The notes: a model not told the origin generated them from the sequence alone. A DNA stretch of 64,000 nucleotides from Amygdalobacter nucleatus (GCF_029167365.1 NZ_JARFNM010000001.1:372001-436000); one strand, 5' to 3'. Numbered from the stretch's first letter, positions 47,912-57,321 are shown. Numbers and translations: made by a program.

Positions 47912-48217
47912 ATGTACGCAATTATTGCCACAGGTGGTAAACAGTATCGTGTTGCTGTCGGCGAAGACGTTTTTGTCGAGAAGTTGGAGTTAGAAGCTGG
48001 CCAGAGCGTTGAGTTGGCAGTATTAGCTATTTCTGATGAGAACGGCTTGCATTTGCAAGATCAACTACAAAACTCAAAAGTTGTAGCATCAGTCGTCAAG
48101 CAAGGTAAGAACAAGAAAATTTATGTAATGCGTTATACACCAAAGAAACGCAGTAAACGTAAACAAGGTCATCGTCAACCTTACACACGCTTGCATATCG
48201 AGAGCATTACCCTCTAA
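47912..48217 (+). CDS. rplU: Ribosomal protein L21
   Basis: 101 residues, start behind AGGAGG. MYAIIATGGKQYRVAVGEDV and KKRSKRKQGHRQPYTRLHIESI are the classic ends of bL21. It leads the conserved rplU-prp-rpmA cluster. Confidence 0.97.
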   Translation: MYAIIATGGKQYRVAVGEDVFVEKLELEAGQSVELAVLAISDENGLHLQDQLQNSKVVASVVKQGKNKKIYVMRYTPKKRSKRKQGHRQPYTRLHIESITL

Positions 48218-48232
48218 TTTAGGGTGGATGCC

Positions 48233-48685
48233 ATGATCCGAGTCGAACTTAAAATTGAGAAGATCCTTGACAGTGAGAAAACTTGCGAAAAGCAAGTTGA
48301 GCTAGATAAATATTTAGGCACTTTGCCTACAGCTTATTGTGTTTGGCCACAGGCTGTATTTACAGGTTTTGTGCTTGAAGGGCATGCTGGGCAGGCTGCA
48401 TATGGCCATGATATTATCTGTGCCGCAACTACTAACCAGGCAGCTACTTGCATCAGTGCTTTGATGGATATAGCTAAGATTGCTAATTTAGCTTATAGCC
48501 TTGATTCAGGCAAGATTACTTGTAAGCTTCCGAATAGTAAGCAACTGAATGAGACACAATTACTACTTAGTCAAGTTATTTTCGCACAATTTTATCTCGG
48601 GTTAGAACAAATTGCTTGTAGTGAACAGGCTAAAAACGGTGATTACATTGAAGTGATTGCCCCTAAACTTGAAAGAAAGAGGTAG
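48233..48685 (+). CDS. prp: Prp (YsxB) ribosomal-processing cysteine protease
   Basis: About 150 residues from ATG 48233 (AGGGTGG 5 bases upstream). Catalytic His51 and Cys63 lie in [16 protein letters not shown], spaced 12 residues as in staphylococcal Prp. Prp removes the N-terminal extension of L27. The active-site stretch starts near residue 45 instead of 16-22, so this member has about 29 extra N-terminal residues. Sits between L21 and L27, its substrate. Confidence 0.85.
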   Translation: MIRVELKIEKILDSEKTCEKQVELDKYLGTLPTAYCVWPQAVFTGFVLEGHAGQAAYGHDIICAATTNQAATCISALMDIAKIANLAYSLDSGKITCKLPNSKQLNETQLLLSQVIFAQFYLGLEQIACSEQAKNGDYIEVIAPKLERKR

Positions 48686-48689
48686 CAGC

Positions 48690-48977
48690 ATGATTTTAAA
48701 TTTGAATTTACAATTATTGTCATCTAAAAAGGGTGTTGGTTCATCCCGTAACGGTCGTGAATCTCATTCTAAGCGTTTAGGTACTAAACGTGGTGATGGT
48801 CAATTCGTTTTGGCCGGCAATATTTTAGTTAGACAACGTGGTACAAAAATTTATCCAGGTACAAATGTTGGTCGCGGTAGCGATGATACATTGTTCGCCA
48901 CAGTTGCAGGTAAGGTGGCTTTCGAGCGTATCGGACGTGACCATACAAAAGTTAGCGTTTACCCAGTAGAAGCTTAA
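48690..48977 (+). CDS. rpmA: Ribosomal protein L27 with cleavable N-terminal extension
   Basis: 95 residues from ATG 48690 (AGAGGTAGCAGC upstream). The start [19 protein letters not shown] matches the Firmicutes L27 extension, cut before SKKG by Prp. [14 protein letters not shown] and [15 protein letters not shown] follow bL27. Confidence 0.96.
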   Translation: MILNLNLQLLSSKKGVGSSRNGRESHSKRLGTKRGDGQFVLAGNILVRQRGTKIYPGTNVGRGSDDTLFATVAGKVAFERIGRDHTKVSVYPVEA

Positions 48978-48997
48978 TTGGGAAGCGTCAAGCTAAT

Positions 48998-49024
48998 AAA
49001 GAGCCTGCTTGCAGGCTCTTTTTT
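48998..49024 (+). terminator. Rho-independent terminator after rpmA
   Basis: AAAGAGCCTGCTTGCAGGCTCTTTTTT: a strong stem with six Ts. Confidence 0.93.
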
Positions 49025-49052
49025 GTTATTAGCAATGATTAGGTGAGACAAG

Positions 49053-50324
49053 ATGTTTATAGATGAAGCAACAATTATGATTCGTTCGGGAGACGGCGGT
49101 GATGGCCGTATCTCGTTTTATCGTGGCAAATATATTCCCAAAGGCGGACCTGATGGGGGCAACGGCGGTCGTGGCGGCCACATTTATTTTGTTGGCGATG
49201 CTAATTTGCGCACATTACAAGATTTTCGTTATAAGCGCAAATATGTAGCGATGAATGGTGAAATGGGTGGCAAAGGAAAGTGCTTTGGCGCAAAGGGCGA
49301 GGACCTTTATATTCGTTTGCCATTAGGCACAATTGTTCGTGATGCCGATGATCAACATGTCATTGCTGATATTGTTAAAGATGGGCAGAAGGTTATGGTG
49401 GCAGAAGGCGGCAGAGGTGGTGTTGGCAACACAGCATATGCTACGGCAACTAGACAGTCACCTAATTTCGCAAAAGCTGGAGAACGTGGGGAAGAGCGCA
49501 ATATCAAGCTTGAATTGAAGCTACTAGCAGATGTTGCTTTGTTAGGTATGCCTAATGTTGGTAAATCAACCTTGCTCTCAGTTTTGACCAAGGCTAAGGC
49601 CAAAATTGCCGATTATCATTTCACGACCTTGGAGCCGCAACTAGGTATTGCACAAGTTGAAGATAACAGCTTTGTTATAGCCGATATTCCGGGCTTGATT
49701 GAAGGGGCTAGTAGTGGACTTGGCTTAGGCGATCAGTTCTTGAAACATATCGAGCGTACACGCTTGTTTGTGCATGTTTTGGATGCAGCTGGTTCAGAAG
49801 GTAGAGATCCACTTACTGACTTCCATATTATTAATTCTGAGCTTGAGAAATACTTGCCTAGCTTAGCTGAACGTCCTCAAATAGTTTTGTTGAACAAAAC
49901 AGATTTAACTGATGAAGCACATATAGAGGAACTTAAAGCAGCTTTGGAAGCAGAGGGCATAGAAACAGTTTTGCCAATTTGCGCTCCAATTCAAGAGGGC
50001 ACGCAGCAAGCACTTTATGCTATGAGTACAGCTTTGAGTAAATTGTCACCAGTTAGCGTTGTGCCAGTCGAAGTAGAAGCTGAAAAAGTCTATGATCTTG
50101 ACAAAACAACGCTTAAAGTGCGAAAAGATGATTATGGTTTCCATGTGGAAGCTAGTTGGTTGGATCGCTTTTTGCGTTCGATTAACTTTGATGATAATCA
50201 ATCATTGCAGTATTTCCAGCGCGTCTTGAAAGAACGTGGCGTAACGGATGCTTTGGAAAAAGCTGGAATCAAGGAAGGCGATACAGTCATTCTAGAAGAC
50301 CTTGAGTTTGACTATATTCCTTAA
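49053..50324 (+). CDS. obgE: GTPase Obg (CgtA)
   Basis: 423 residues. N-terminal glycine-rich OBG fold (GGDGRISFYRGKYIPKGGPDGG...), G domain with GMPNVGKST (near 165-173), DIPGLIEGASSGLGLG and NKTD, and the C-terminal OCT domain, present in many Firmicutes (VYDLDKTTLKVRKDDYGFHVEASWLDRF). Involved in 50S assembly and stress control. Confidence 0.96.
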   Translation: MFIDEATIMIRSGDGGDGRISFYRGKYIPKGGPDGGNGGRGGHIYFVGDANLRTLQDFRYKRKYVAMNGEMGGKGKCFGAKGEDLYIRLPLGTIVRDADDQHVIADIVKDGQKVMVAEGGRGGVGNTAYATATRQSPNFAKAGERGEERNIKLELKLLADVALLGMPNVGKSTLLSVLTKAKAKIADYHFTTLEPQLGIAQVEDNSFVIADIPGLIEGASSGLGLGDQFLKHIERTRLFVHVLDAAGSEGRDPLTDFHIINSELEKYLPSLAERPQIVLLNKTDLTDEAHIEELKAALEAEGIETVLPICAPIQEGTQQALYAMSTALSKLSPVSVVPVEVEAEKVYDLDKTTLKVRKDDYGFHVEASWLDRFLRSINFDDNQSLQYFQRVLKERGVTDALEKAGIKEGDTVILEDLEFDYIP

Positions 50325-50345
50325 TAATGGAAAGAAGAAAGAGTT

Positions 50346-50648
50346 ATGACAAGTAAACAACGTGCCTTTTTAATTAAGCTTTCACATACCTTGCAGGCTA
50401 ATTGCCAGATTGGTAAAGCAGGCTTAGTTGAGGGCAATCTGCAGCAACTTGATGCAATGCTAGACAAAACAGAATTAGTGAAAGCGAATGTTTTACCGAC
50501 TTTTGACACGGATTTAAGAGACTTAGCGAATGAGATTGCGAAAGACATCAAAGCCGAAGTGGTAATTGTTATCGGCCGTAAGATTGTTTTTTATCGCCAT
50601 TCAAAAGAATTGGCTAAGAAGGGCAAGGCTCTAGTTTTGCCTCGTTAG
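50346..50648 (+). CDS. yhbY: YhbY/CRM-domain RNA-binding protein
   Basis: 100 residues: TSKQRAFLIKLSHTLQANCQIGKAGLVEGNLQQLDAMLDKTELVKANVLP, and IGRKIVFYRHS, the CRM fold of YhbY with the GKxG loop. Binds pre-50S. It follows obgE and ends 4 bases inside the convergent gene. Confidence 0.88.
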   Translation: MTSKQRAFLIKLSHTLQANCQIGKAGLVEGNLQQLDAMLDKTELVKANVLPTFDTDLRDLANEIAKDIKAEVVIVIGRKIVFYRHSKELAKKGKALVLPR

Positions 50649-51127
50649 TTTTGCTTCGAAAAGTTAGCAATAAGTTGATCAAGAAATTTATAAGCGGCGT
50701 TAGGCAAAGTTAATTCCAAGGTATCAAAGACAGTTGTGCCACTTGTAGTCAGTGTGTAAATATCATCTTTTACATCCACGAGTTTGCTTTGCTTAAGTTC
50801 ATCTAGGCAGGCAATAAAAGTGAAATAGTTTAAGTAATTACTTTGCAAACATATATCGCGCAACGTAGATTGCTTGATGTTAGGTATGGCTTTGATGACG
50901 TAAAGAATGACTAATTTCTTATTCGTAAAGTCAAGCTCACGCTGTTGCTGGTTGAAGCTACTTAAATCTAGTTTTGCGTCAGCAGAAACTTCCTTATCGC
51001 CAGTATTTTCTTCAGCAGTTTTTTCGTTATTAGATAGAAATTCTTGGCTATCGAAGGCAATATGATCATAAGCGAGGGCTTTATTTTCAAGCTTGCCTGC
51101 TTTTTTGTCATTGTGTTGATCAGCCAT
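50645..51127 (-). CDS. DUF4364-like winged-helix protein
   Basis: 160 residues from ATG 51127, behind AAGGAGG. Acidic, disordered N-terminus (about 1-60), then KLVILYVIKAIPNIKQSTLRDICLQSNYLNYFTFIACLDELKQSKLVDVKDDIYTLTTSG, a winged-helix of the DUF4364 type. Function unknown. Ends overlapping yhbY by 4 bases on the opposite strand. Confidence 0.6.
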   Translation of the reverse strand: MADQHNDKKAGKLENKALAYDHIAFDSQEFLSNNEKTAEENTGDKEVSADAKLDLSSFNQQQRELDFTNKKLVILYVIKAIPNIKQSTLRDICLQSNYLNYFTFIACLDELKQSKLVDVKDDIYTLTTSGTTVFDTLELTLPNAAYKFLDQLIANFSKQN

Positions 51128-51159
51128 ATTTGCCTCCTTCAGTTGCATCTCTTTTATAT

Positions 51160-51197
51160 TATAAAATAAAAGCTCGAACTTGTGAAAGTCCGAGCTT
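51160..51197 (-). terminator. Terminator after the P-loop gene
   Basis: AAGCTCG/CGAGCTT stem with A run on plus strand (TTTTATTTT on minus). Confidence 0.75.
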
Positions 51198-51216
51198 CTA
51201 GCTTAAGTAAGTTAGT

Positions 51217-51633
51217 TTACTCTATATATTGCTTTAAACTTGGATCTAAATCAGCTACATCACTTGTAACAATACCCGTAATGATTGTTTTAGTTTGATT
51301 GGACAACAAAGCTAATTGCTCTAGGAAATCTTTGATATTAACTTCTTGGATTTTAATATCAGCAACTTTGCAAATACTATCGATGAAAATATCTGTAATG
51401 TCATAGTCGCGTGCATTGAGTCCGGCGATAAAACTTAATAATTGCTCAAGGGAATGAACGGGGTATTCATTAATGTCAATTAGACGAACACGTGGATTAA
51501 CAAGTAAATCTAGGCGATTGCCACGTTCGATGCAAATGATATTACGCTCTGGACCATTAGCTTGCTTGTTCAATTCGTCAACTAGGCGACTTGTCTTGCC
51601 GCTTCCTTTAACACCTACAATTAGTTTTAGCAT
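51217..51633 (-). CDS. P-loop protein of unknown function
   Basis: 138 residues. Walker A GVKGSGKTSRL near 7-17; DITDIFIDSI as a possible Walker B near 78-87. No recognised partner domain. Could be a small thymidine-kinase-like or signalling NTPase. Confidence 0.6.
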   Translation of the reverse strand: MLKLIVGVKGSGKTSRLVDELNKQANGPERNIICIERGNRLDLLVNPRVRLIDINEYPVHSLEQLLSFIAGLNARDYDITDIFIDSICKVADIKIQEVNIKDFLEQLALLSNQTKTIITGIVTSDVADLDPSLKQYIE

Positions 51634-51800
51634 AATTTATATCTCCCTTGCTATAAAGTCTCACATCTGAGTGAGCGCTTGTTTGTTAAGCTTTCGCTTG
51701 TCTATATTATATAACATAGTTGGCATTTAGCCAAACATATTTAATCAATTTGCACAAAAGAGAGAATTTAGCGTGCCAACTTGTTAGAAATTGCACAAGA

Positions 51801-51833
51801 AAAAACTCATAACGTTTGGCAACGCTATGAGTT
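51801..51833 (-). terminator. tyrS terminator
   Basis: On minus: AACTCATAGCGTTGCC..AACGTTATGAGTTTTTT; perfect outer stem and U-run. Confidence 0.9.
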
Positions 51834-51863
51834 AAATTCTGTTAGATAAATTAATTAACTTAA

Positions 51864-53141
51864 TTATTTACTAATCAAGCGATAGAAATTCTTTTTGCCT
51901 CTCTTTACGATAAAGCCAGCCTGTAACTTGTCGATTGGAATATGTGTATTAATGTCGGTGCAAACTTGGTCATCAACAGAGATACCTCCTTGTTGCATCA
52001 GACGACGAGCCTCACTCTTAGATGGCACGAGTTTTAAGCTTACTAGCATATCCAAGAGACTTTGACTAGGATCTTCAACTGTGTAAGTTGTAGCGTTATC
52101 AGCGATATTACCTGCAAACAAAGCTTTGGCCTTAGCTTGTGCCTTAGTAGCTTTTTCAGTACCATGGACAATTTCAGTAATTCTAAAGGCAAGTATTTCC
52201 TTAATTGGATTTAGCTCAGAGCCTGTTAAGTGTTCATATTCAGCAATTTCACTTAATGGAGTGAAAGTTAAGAGACGCAAGAACTTGAGCACATCAGCAT
52301 CGCCAACATTGCGCCAATATTGATAGAAGTCATAAACTGGCAACTTATCTTCGTTGATCCAGACGGCACCCTTAGCTGTTTTACCCATCTTCATACCCTC
52401 AGAATTGGTTAAGAGGGTAAAGGTGCAACCGAAGCCTTCAGCTTGTTCTTTGCGGCGAACTAAATCAATGCCAGCTAGAATGTTTGACCATTGGTCATCA
52501 CCGCCCATTTCCAAGCGGAGACCAAATTTGCGATAAAGGCAGAGGAAATCAAAAGCTTGTAAGAGCATGTAATTGAACTCTAAGAAGGTGAGACCTCTTT
52601 CCATGCGGTTCTTGTAGCACTCAGCTGTCAACATGCGATTCACAGAAAATTGTGAACCAATATCTCTCAAGAAATCAATGTAGTTTAAACCTAAAATCCA
52701 ATCGGCATTGTTGACTAAGACAGCTTTTTCGTTAGAAAAGTCGAGTAAGATACCCATCTGGTCTTGAATACAATCAACATTGTGCTGCACTGTTTCAGCA
52801 GTCAAAATTTTACGCAAATCTGTACGGCCTGATGGATCACCAATCATACCTGTACCGCCGCCCATCAACGCAATTGGATGATGACCAGCTGCTTGCAAAT
52901 AAGCCATGACCATAATTGGTAAGAAGTGACCGATGTGTAAACTATCTGCAGTTGGATCAAAACCTGTATAGAGGTATTTGCCAGGGGTGGCTAAGTATTC
53001 ACGAACGCCATCTTCATTTGTGCATTGCATGAGATAGCCACGTTCTTTTAAGACATCAAAAATGTTTTTGTCACCAATGACAGCCTTAGCCAAAGCAAGG
53101 CTATGTTCCCTTATTTTTGCTTGTTCTTCTTTACTAATCAT
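51864..53141 (-). CDS. tyrS: Tyrosyl-tRNA synthetase
   Basis: 425 residues. Class I: YTGFDPTADSLHIGHFLP with HIGH near 65, MGGGTGMIGDPSGR, GGDDQWSNI, the KMSKS equivalent KMGKT near 250, and a C-terminal S4-type RNA-binding domain. Charges tRNA-Tyr. The leader is very short (about 25 bases), so no T-box is present. Confidence 0.96.
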   Translation of the reverse strand: MISKEEQAKIREHSLALAKAVIGDKNIFDVLKERGYLMQCTNEDGVREYLATPGKYLYTGFDPTADSLHIGHFLPIMVMAYLQAAGHHPIALMGGGTGMIGDPSGRTDLRKILTAETVQHNVDCIQDQMGILLDFSNEKAVLVNNADWILGLNYIDFLRDIGSQFSVNRMLTAECYKNRMERGLTFLEFNYMLLQAFDFLCLYRKFGLRLEMGGDDQWSNILAGIDLVRRKEQAEGFGCTFTLLTNSEGMKMGKTAKGAVWINEDKLPVYDFYQYWRNVGDADVLKFLRLLTFTPLSEIAEYEHLTGSELNPIKEILAFRITEIVHGTEKATKAQAKAKALFAGNIADNATTYTVEDPSQSLLDMLVSLKLVPSKSEARRLMQQGGISVDDQVCTDINTHIPIDKLQAGFIVKRGKKNFYRLISK

Positions 53142-53173
53142 ATATACCTCTTTAAAGACTGTAATCAGGTTGC

Positions 53174-53182
53174 ATTATAACA
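53174..53182 (-). promoter_or_regulatory. tyrS promoter, extended -10
   Basis: TGTTATAATG on minus: extended -10 TGn-TATAAT; a TTGCCC 19 bases further upstream. Confidence 0.6.
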
Positions 53183-53514
53183 GATTGAGACAAAAATAGG
53201 GCAAATTGCGCCTTAAAAGAGAATTTTTAGAAGATGCTTAGTTTGAGCTTGGCGGATCTTTAGCCCAATTAAATATGAAAAGTTGTTTTATTAACTAAAA
53301 TATGCAAGGAAAGTGATGCTGGATAATGCCGTGCGAGCTTAGCTTAATTATGGTTAGCCTATAAATCTAATTAAAAATTATCTAAATCTAGATTAATATC
53401 ATACACAATATAAAGTGAAATGCTAGTTTTAGGCATGTGCAAATTGCACAAAAATTCGAACGCAAAAGCAACAATAGGTAAAAAATGATGGACTAATCTA
53501 TTAATTTGTGTCGT
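53183..53514. other. AT-rich intergenic stretch
   Basis: Between divergent tyrS and cstA promoters. No gene or clear RNA seen. Confidence 0.5.
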
Positions 53515-53542
53515 TTGATAATAACTTGTGCTAAGTTATAGG
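53515..53542 (+). promoter_or_regulatory. Promoter of cstA
   Basis: TTGATA (53515-53520), 16-base spacer, TATAGG (53537-53542). Confidence 0.45.
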
Positions 53543-53633
53543 TGCAAATGACAAATAGGTAGTTTTGTTAGTTATTTGCATGAGTAATTTTATAATTGGC
53601 TGTCAAATATTGGCAGTGGGTTTGGAGGCAGTT

Positions 53634-55124
53634 ATGTTTACCTTTATCGGATCATTAGCAATACTGATCTTAGGTTACTTATTCTACGGTAAATACGTAG
53701 AAAAAGTGTTCGGCGTTGATGATTCACGTCAGACACCTGCAATTAGAATGCCTGATGGTGTTGACTATGTGCCATTGGGAGCTTTTAAGTCCTTGTTCAT
53801 TCAATTCTTGAATGTTGTTGGTACAGGCCCTATCTTTGGTGCTATCGCTGGTGCCGCCTTTGGTCCAATGGCTTTTGTTTGGATCACCTTAGGTTGCGTA
53901 TTCGGTGGCGCGGTTCACGACTATTTCTCTGGTATGTTGTCCGTTCGTAAAGATGGTGCAACAGTTGGAGAGATTGTTGGTGAGAACTTAGGTAATTTTG
54001 CAAAGTTGGTTTTGCGCATTTTATCTTTAGTTTTGCTTGTGCTGGTTGCAGTTGTTTTCTGGAAATCACCAGCTCAAATCTTGCACAACTTAATGGGTGG
54101 TGCAGTTTCTCTTAATGTTTTGCTTATCATCATCTTGTGCTACTACGCATTGGCTACTGTGATGTCAATTGACAAGATCATTGCTAAGTTGTATCCAATC
54201 TTTGGCGTTTGCTTGTTCTTCATGGCTGTCGGTATTTCTGTTGCTTTGATCGCAGGTAACGTTGCCGGTTATTACAGAACACCAGAAATTACAGAAGTCT
54301 TTAAGCAATTAAATTATCACAAGACTTTAGATTTGTTCCCATTCTTGTTTATCTCTATTGCTTGCGGTGCTATCAGTGGCTTCCACGCAACTCAGTCGCC
54401 AATTATCGGCCGCTGCATTAAGAAAGAATCTGATGGTGGTCGCGTCTTCTACTTAGCTATGATTGGTGAAGGCATTGTTGCTACTATCTGGGCTGCTGCT
54501 GCCATTACATTATTCCCTAAGGATGGTGTTTTGGGCTTAACAAGTCAGTTAGAAGGTTTAGCAGCTGCCGGTTCAGCTCCTGTTGTTGTTAATAAAGTTG
54601 CTGCTATGACATTAGGCGGTATTGGTTCTATTCTTGCTGTCTTAGGCGTTGTGGCTGCTCCGATTACTTCAGGTGATACGGCTTTCCGTGGCGCTCGTTT
54701 GGTCGTGGCTGATATTTTGAAGATTGATCAAAAGAGCGTTAAGAATCGTTTCATCATTGCTATTCCATTGTTCGCAATCGGCATTATATTAGCTCAGGTT
54801 GATTTCAGTATCATTTGGCGTTATTTCGCATGGTCTAACCAGACCTTGGCTATGTTTGGCCTATGGTCATCTTCCGTTTGGTTGATGCGCCGTCAACGTA
54901 ATTTCTATATTACTTTGTTGCCTGCTATCTTCATGACATTAGTGTCTGTAGACTATATTATTTTGGCTCCAGAAGGCTTTGCTGCTCTCTTGGCCTCTGT
55001 TGCACCTAATGTACGTGCAATTATTGGCATAGTCATTGCAGCTATCGTGGCTGTTGTTGCAACAGTTGCTTTCTTTAACAAGCAAGCTGAGTGGACTAAG
55101 AAGAAGATGTTTATTAAGGATTAG
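53634..55124 (+). CDS. cstA: CstA-type carbon starvation/pyruvate transporter
   Basis: About 496 residues from ATG 53634, behind GGAGG (an extension to 53565 lacks RBS). About 13-15 helices. Family marks: VPLGAFKSLFIQFLNVVGTGPIFGAIAGAAFGP, GGAVHDYFSGMLSVRKDGATVGEIVGENLG and the GFHATQSPIIGRC motif. Members import pyruvate or peptides. The short form (500 vs 700) is common in Firmicutes. Confidence 0.9.
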   Translation: MFTFIGSLAILILGYLFYGKYVEKVFGVDDSRQTPAIRMPDGVDYVPLGAFKSLFIQFLNVVGTGPIFGAIAGAAFGPMAFVWITLGCVFGGAVHDYFSGMLSVRKDGATVGEIVGENLGNFAKLVLRILSLVLLVLVAVVFWKSPAQILHNLMGGAVSLNVLLIIILCYYALATVMSIDKIIAKLYPIFGVCLFFMAVGISVALIAGNVAGYYRTPEITEVFKQLNYHKTLDLFPFLFISIACGAISGFHATQSPIIGRCIKKESDGGRVFYLAMIGEGIVATIWAAAAITLFPKDGVLGLTSQLEGLAAAGSAPVVVNKVAAMTLGGIGSILAVLGVVAAPITSGDTAFRGARLVVADILKIDQKSVKNRFIIAIPLFAIGIILAQVDFSIIWRYFAWSNQTLAMFGLWSSSVWLMRRQRNFYITLLPAIFMTLVSVDYIILAPEGFAALLASVAPNVRAIIGIVIAAIVAVVATVAFFNKQAEWTKKKMFIKD

Positions 55125-55155
55125 TTAGTTGACTTTAATTAGCCGCTTAAATTCT

Positions 55156-55192
55156 AAACCGCACTTAGCTTTTGGCTGAGTGCGGTTTTTTT
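55156..55192 (+). terminator. cstA terminator
   Basis: AAACCGCACTTAGC and GCTGAGTGCGGTTT, then TTTT. Confidence 0.92.
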
Positions 55193-55313
55193 GAGTGTTA
55201 GTTATTAGCAAATTTTAGTTATCAGAAGCTCCGCAATACATCAAATAAATATGCCCGCGTAAAGGAATAAAGAAATAAGCATGAGCAGAAACTAGACATT
55301 GTGAAATGCGTTA

Positions 55314-56063
55314 TTAATCACTTAGAACTTTTCTCTGAAACTCATACATCGCTAAGCTGCAAGCGATAGCTAAATTAAGCGAATCTACATCCTTGCTTTG
55401 CTCAATCATAATAGGCTGAAATGGCGCTTGTTCGCACACGCTTGGTAGACCTTGTCCTTCATTGCCGAAAATCAGGCTGAAATGTTGATTTTTAAGGGGC
55501 TTTGTAAGAGCAGCTTGCAAGGATAATGCTCGTTTACTTAAACAAAAAGTGTAAAGCTGACGTGAGTCTTTTCCATATGCAGAAATATAGCTAGCTAGAT
55601 CGGGGAAATAAGCAATATTTAAGGCGAAGATTGCGCCCATACTGGCCCTGGCAATTTCGGGCAAGAAGATACTAACAGTTTCTCCAATTAATGCTATGTC
55701 ATGAATACCAAAGGCTAGACAGGCACGTAGGATGGTGCCTAAATTGCCGCTGTTTCTAATTTCATGTAAGACTAGATGTGGAGATTCAGGCGAAAGTGCA
55801 CGATAGAAGCTTGCTTTATCGTAAATCACGCCAACATACGGCTCTTTTTGCCCCCTAGCTAGCTTTTCTAAAAGCTTAGGTGCCAGCTCTGCTTTCAATC
55901 CCAATTCTTTCGCCATACCTAGCAATTTAGCTTGTTCGTTGAAATTGTCAGCGTAGAAAATATCGCGGACTAAGTCAGACCGCCATTTCAAACACTCAAA
56001 ACTGGGAAATGGACCTAAAACATACGAATAATCCGCATCCTTATGATAAAGCTTGTAAGCCAT
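55314..56063 (-). CDS. SpoU/TrmH-family RNA methyltransferase
   Basis: About 249 residues from ATG 56063 (AAAGGAG 8 bases upstream). SPOUT motifs: HEIRNSGNLGTILRACLAFG (motif 1), LIFGNEGQGLP (motif 2), DSLNLAIACSLAMYEFQRK (motif 3). 2'-O-methylates RNA ribose; target rRNA or tRNA not determined. Confidence 0.88.
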   Translation of the reverse strand: MAYKLYHKDADYSYVLGPFPSFECLKWRSDLVRDIFYADNFNEQAKLLGMAKELGLKAELAPKLLEKLARGQKEPYVGVIYDKASFYRALSPESPHLVLHEIRNSGNLGTILRACLAFGIHDIALIGETVSIFLPEIARASMGAIFALNIAYFPDLASYISAYGKDSRQLYTFCLSKRALSLQAALTKPLKNQHFSLIFGNEGQGLPSVCEQAPFQPIMIEQSKDVDSLNLAIACSLAMYEFQRKVLSD

Positions 56064-56144
56064 AGAATACACTCCTTTGTCACTCATTATAGCTGAAAGT
56101 GGCAAGTGTTGGTGTTGCAAATTTAATGGGAATAAAATGCACTA

Positions 56145-56161
56145 TTGAAAATGAATTACAA
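56145..56161 (+). promoter_or_regulatory. Candidate metal-repressor operator, upstream copy
   Basis: TTGAAAATGAATTACAA, an imperfect palindrome, 34 bases before the -35 box of znuA. Same consensus (TTGAAAATNAATTRCAA) as the copy at 56235. Confidence 0.5.
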
Positions 56162-56195
56162 GAGCAATTGTTTACAAAAGATAATTAAATTTCGC

Positions 56196-56223
56196 TTGAC
56201 AAGCGACTTTAGCTTGCTAAAAT
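56196..56223 (+). promoter_or_regulatory. Promoter of the zinc-uptake operon
   Basis: TTGACA (56196-56201), 16-base spacer, TAAAAT (56218-56223). Confidence 0.65.
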
Positions 56224-56234
56224 ATTAAGTGAAA

Positions 56235-56251
56235 TTGAAAATCAATTGCAA
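56235..56251 (+). promoter_or_regulatory. Candidate metal-repressor operator, downstream copy
   Basis: TTGAAAATCAATTGCAA just after the expected transcription start; binding here would block the znu promoter. The owner would be a Zur/Fur-type protein; inference from gene content. Confidence 0.5.
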
Positions 56252-56392
56252 ATTGACATTACAAATTGACAGAGATAAATAATAAAACCTTACACATGCT
56301 CCAGATTGCTTACAAAATGGCGAAGTGATGCAAACCTTGCAGACAAGACACAGTAAACGGTAAATTGATTTATTAAGATAAAGGACAAGAAA

Positions 56393-57307
56393 ATGCGAAA
56401 TTTGAAAAGAATTTTAAGTTTGATTTTGACAGCTTCGATCTTAGGAGCTTGCTCAGCTGCACCGACGACAGCTAGTAAACAAGGTGGTTTGATTTATACG
56501 ACATTTTATCCTGTTTACGACCTAACTAAGCGGATAGTTGGGGATAAGATGGAAGTTAAAATGCTGATTAAGGCTAATGAAGAACCTCATAGCTTTGAAC
56601 TTAAAGCAATCGATCGAGCCGCTTTACATGACGCTGATTTGGTAGTATACAATGGTGCGAACATGGAGAATTTTATCCCAGATTTGCGTGCTTCATTGAA
56701 AGATGACAAAAAATTCCTCAACCTATCACAAGGTTTGACATTGTTGGAGAACAAGTCCGACTTAGATGACGGTGAACATAATTCAGTTAATCCGCATACT
56801 TGGTTGAGTGTCAAAAATGCCATGGAGCAGTTGTACACAATCTATGAACGAATGGCAGTGATTGATCCAGCTAATGAAAAATATTATAAGACTAATTTGG
56901 ATAAGTCGTTAGCTGAGTTCTCAGAGTTAGACAAGAAGTTTACAGAAACGATTGGCAAGATTTCTAAGAAAGAAAAATATTTTGTTGTTTCACATGCTGC
57001 ATTCAACTATTTAGCCAAAGATTACGGCTTGAAACAAGTGGCAGTCACTGGTATCTCGCCAGAAGATGAACCAACAGCAGCACAGTTGAAGAAAATTGCT
57101 GATTTCGTCAAGTCTAACGGCATCAAGACGATACTATTTGAAGGCAAAACTACACCTAAAGTAGCTGAAACTCTAGCTCGTGAAACAGGCACAAAAACAG
57201 ATACGATTTATACGTTAGAGAATTTAACTGAAGAAGAAGCAAAAATGGGCTATATCCATTTGATGGAACACAATTTGCAAACCTTAGCTAAGGTATTAAG
57301 CGAATAA
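56393..57307 (+). CDS. znuA: Zinc ABC transporter substrate-binding lipoprotein
   Basis: 304 residues; lipobox LTASILGAC with Cys20. The cluster A-I metal-binding family is shown by TTFYPVYDLTKRIVGD, EPHSFELK (first His), NPHTWLSVKN (second), VSHAAFNYLAKDYGL (third) and a late LFEGKTTPK (acidic ligand). The poly-His loop seen in many ZnuA is reduced to DLDDGEHNS. Upstream lies a strong promoter with two operator-like palindromes. Operon with znuC, znuB and pht. Confidence 0.9.
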   Translation: MRNLKRILSLILTASILGACSAAPTTASKQGGLIYTTFYPVYDLTKRIVGDKMEVKMLIKANEEPHSFELKAIDRAALHDADLVVYNGANMENFIPDLRASLKDDKKFLNLSQGLTLLENKSDLDDGEHNSVNPHTWLSVKNAMEQLYTIYERMAVIDPANEKYYKTNLDKSLAEFSELDKKFTETIGKISKKEKYFVVSHAAFNYLAKDYGLKQVAVTGISPEDEPTAAQLKKIADFVKSNGIKTILFEGKTTPKVAETLARETGTKTDTIYTLENLTEEEAKMGYIHLMEHNLQTLAKVLSE

Positions 57308-57321
57308 GTTAAGGAGTTTGT

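Noticed and set aside
53142-53300. T-box leader for tyrS
   Set aside because: The extended -10 box lies only about 30 bases before the start codon, leaving no room for a T-box.
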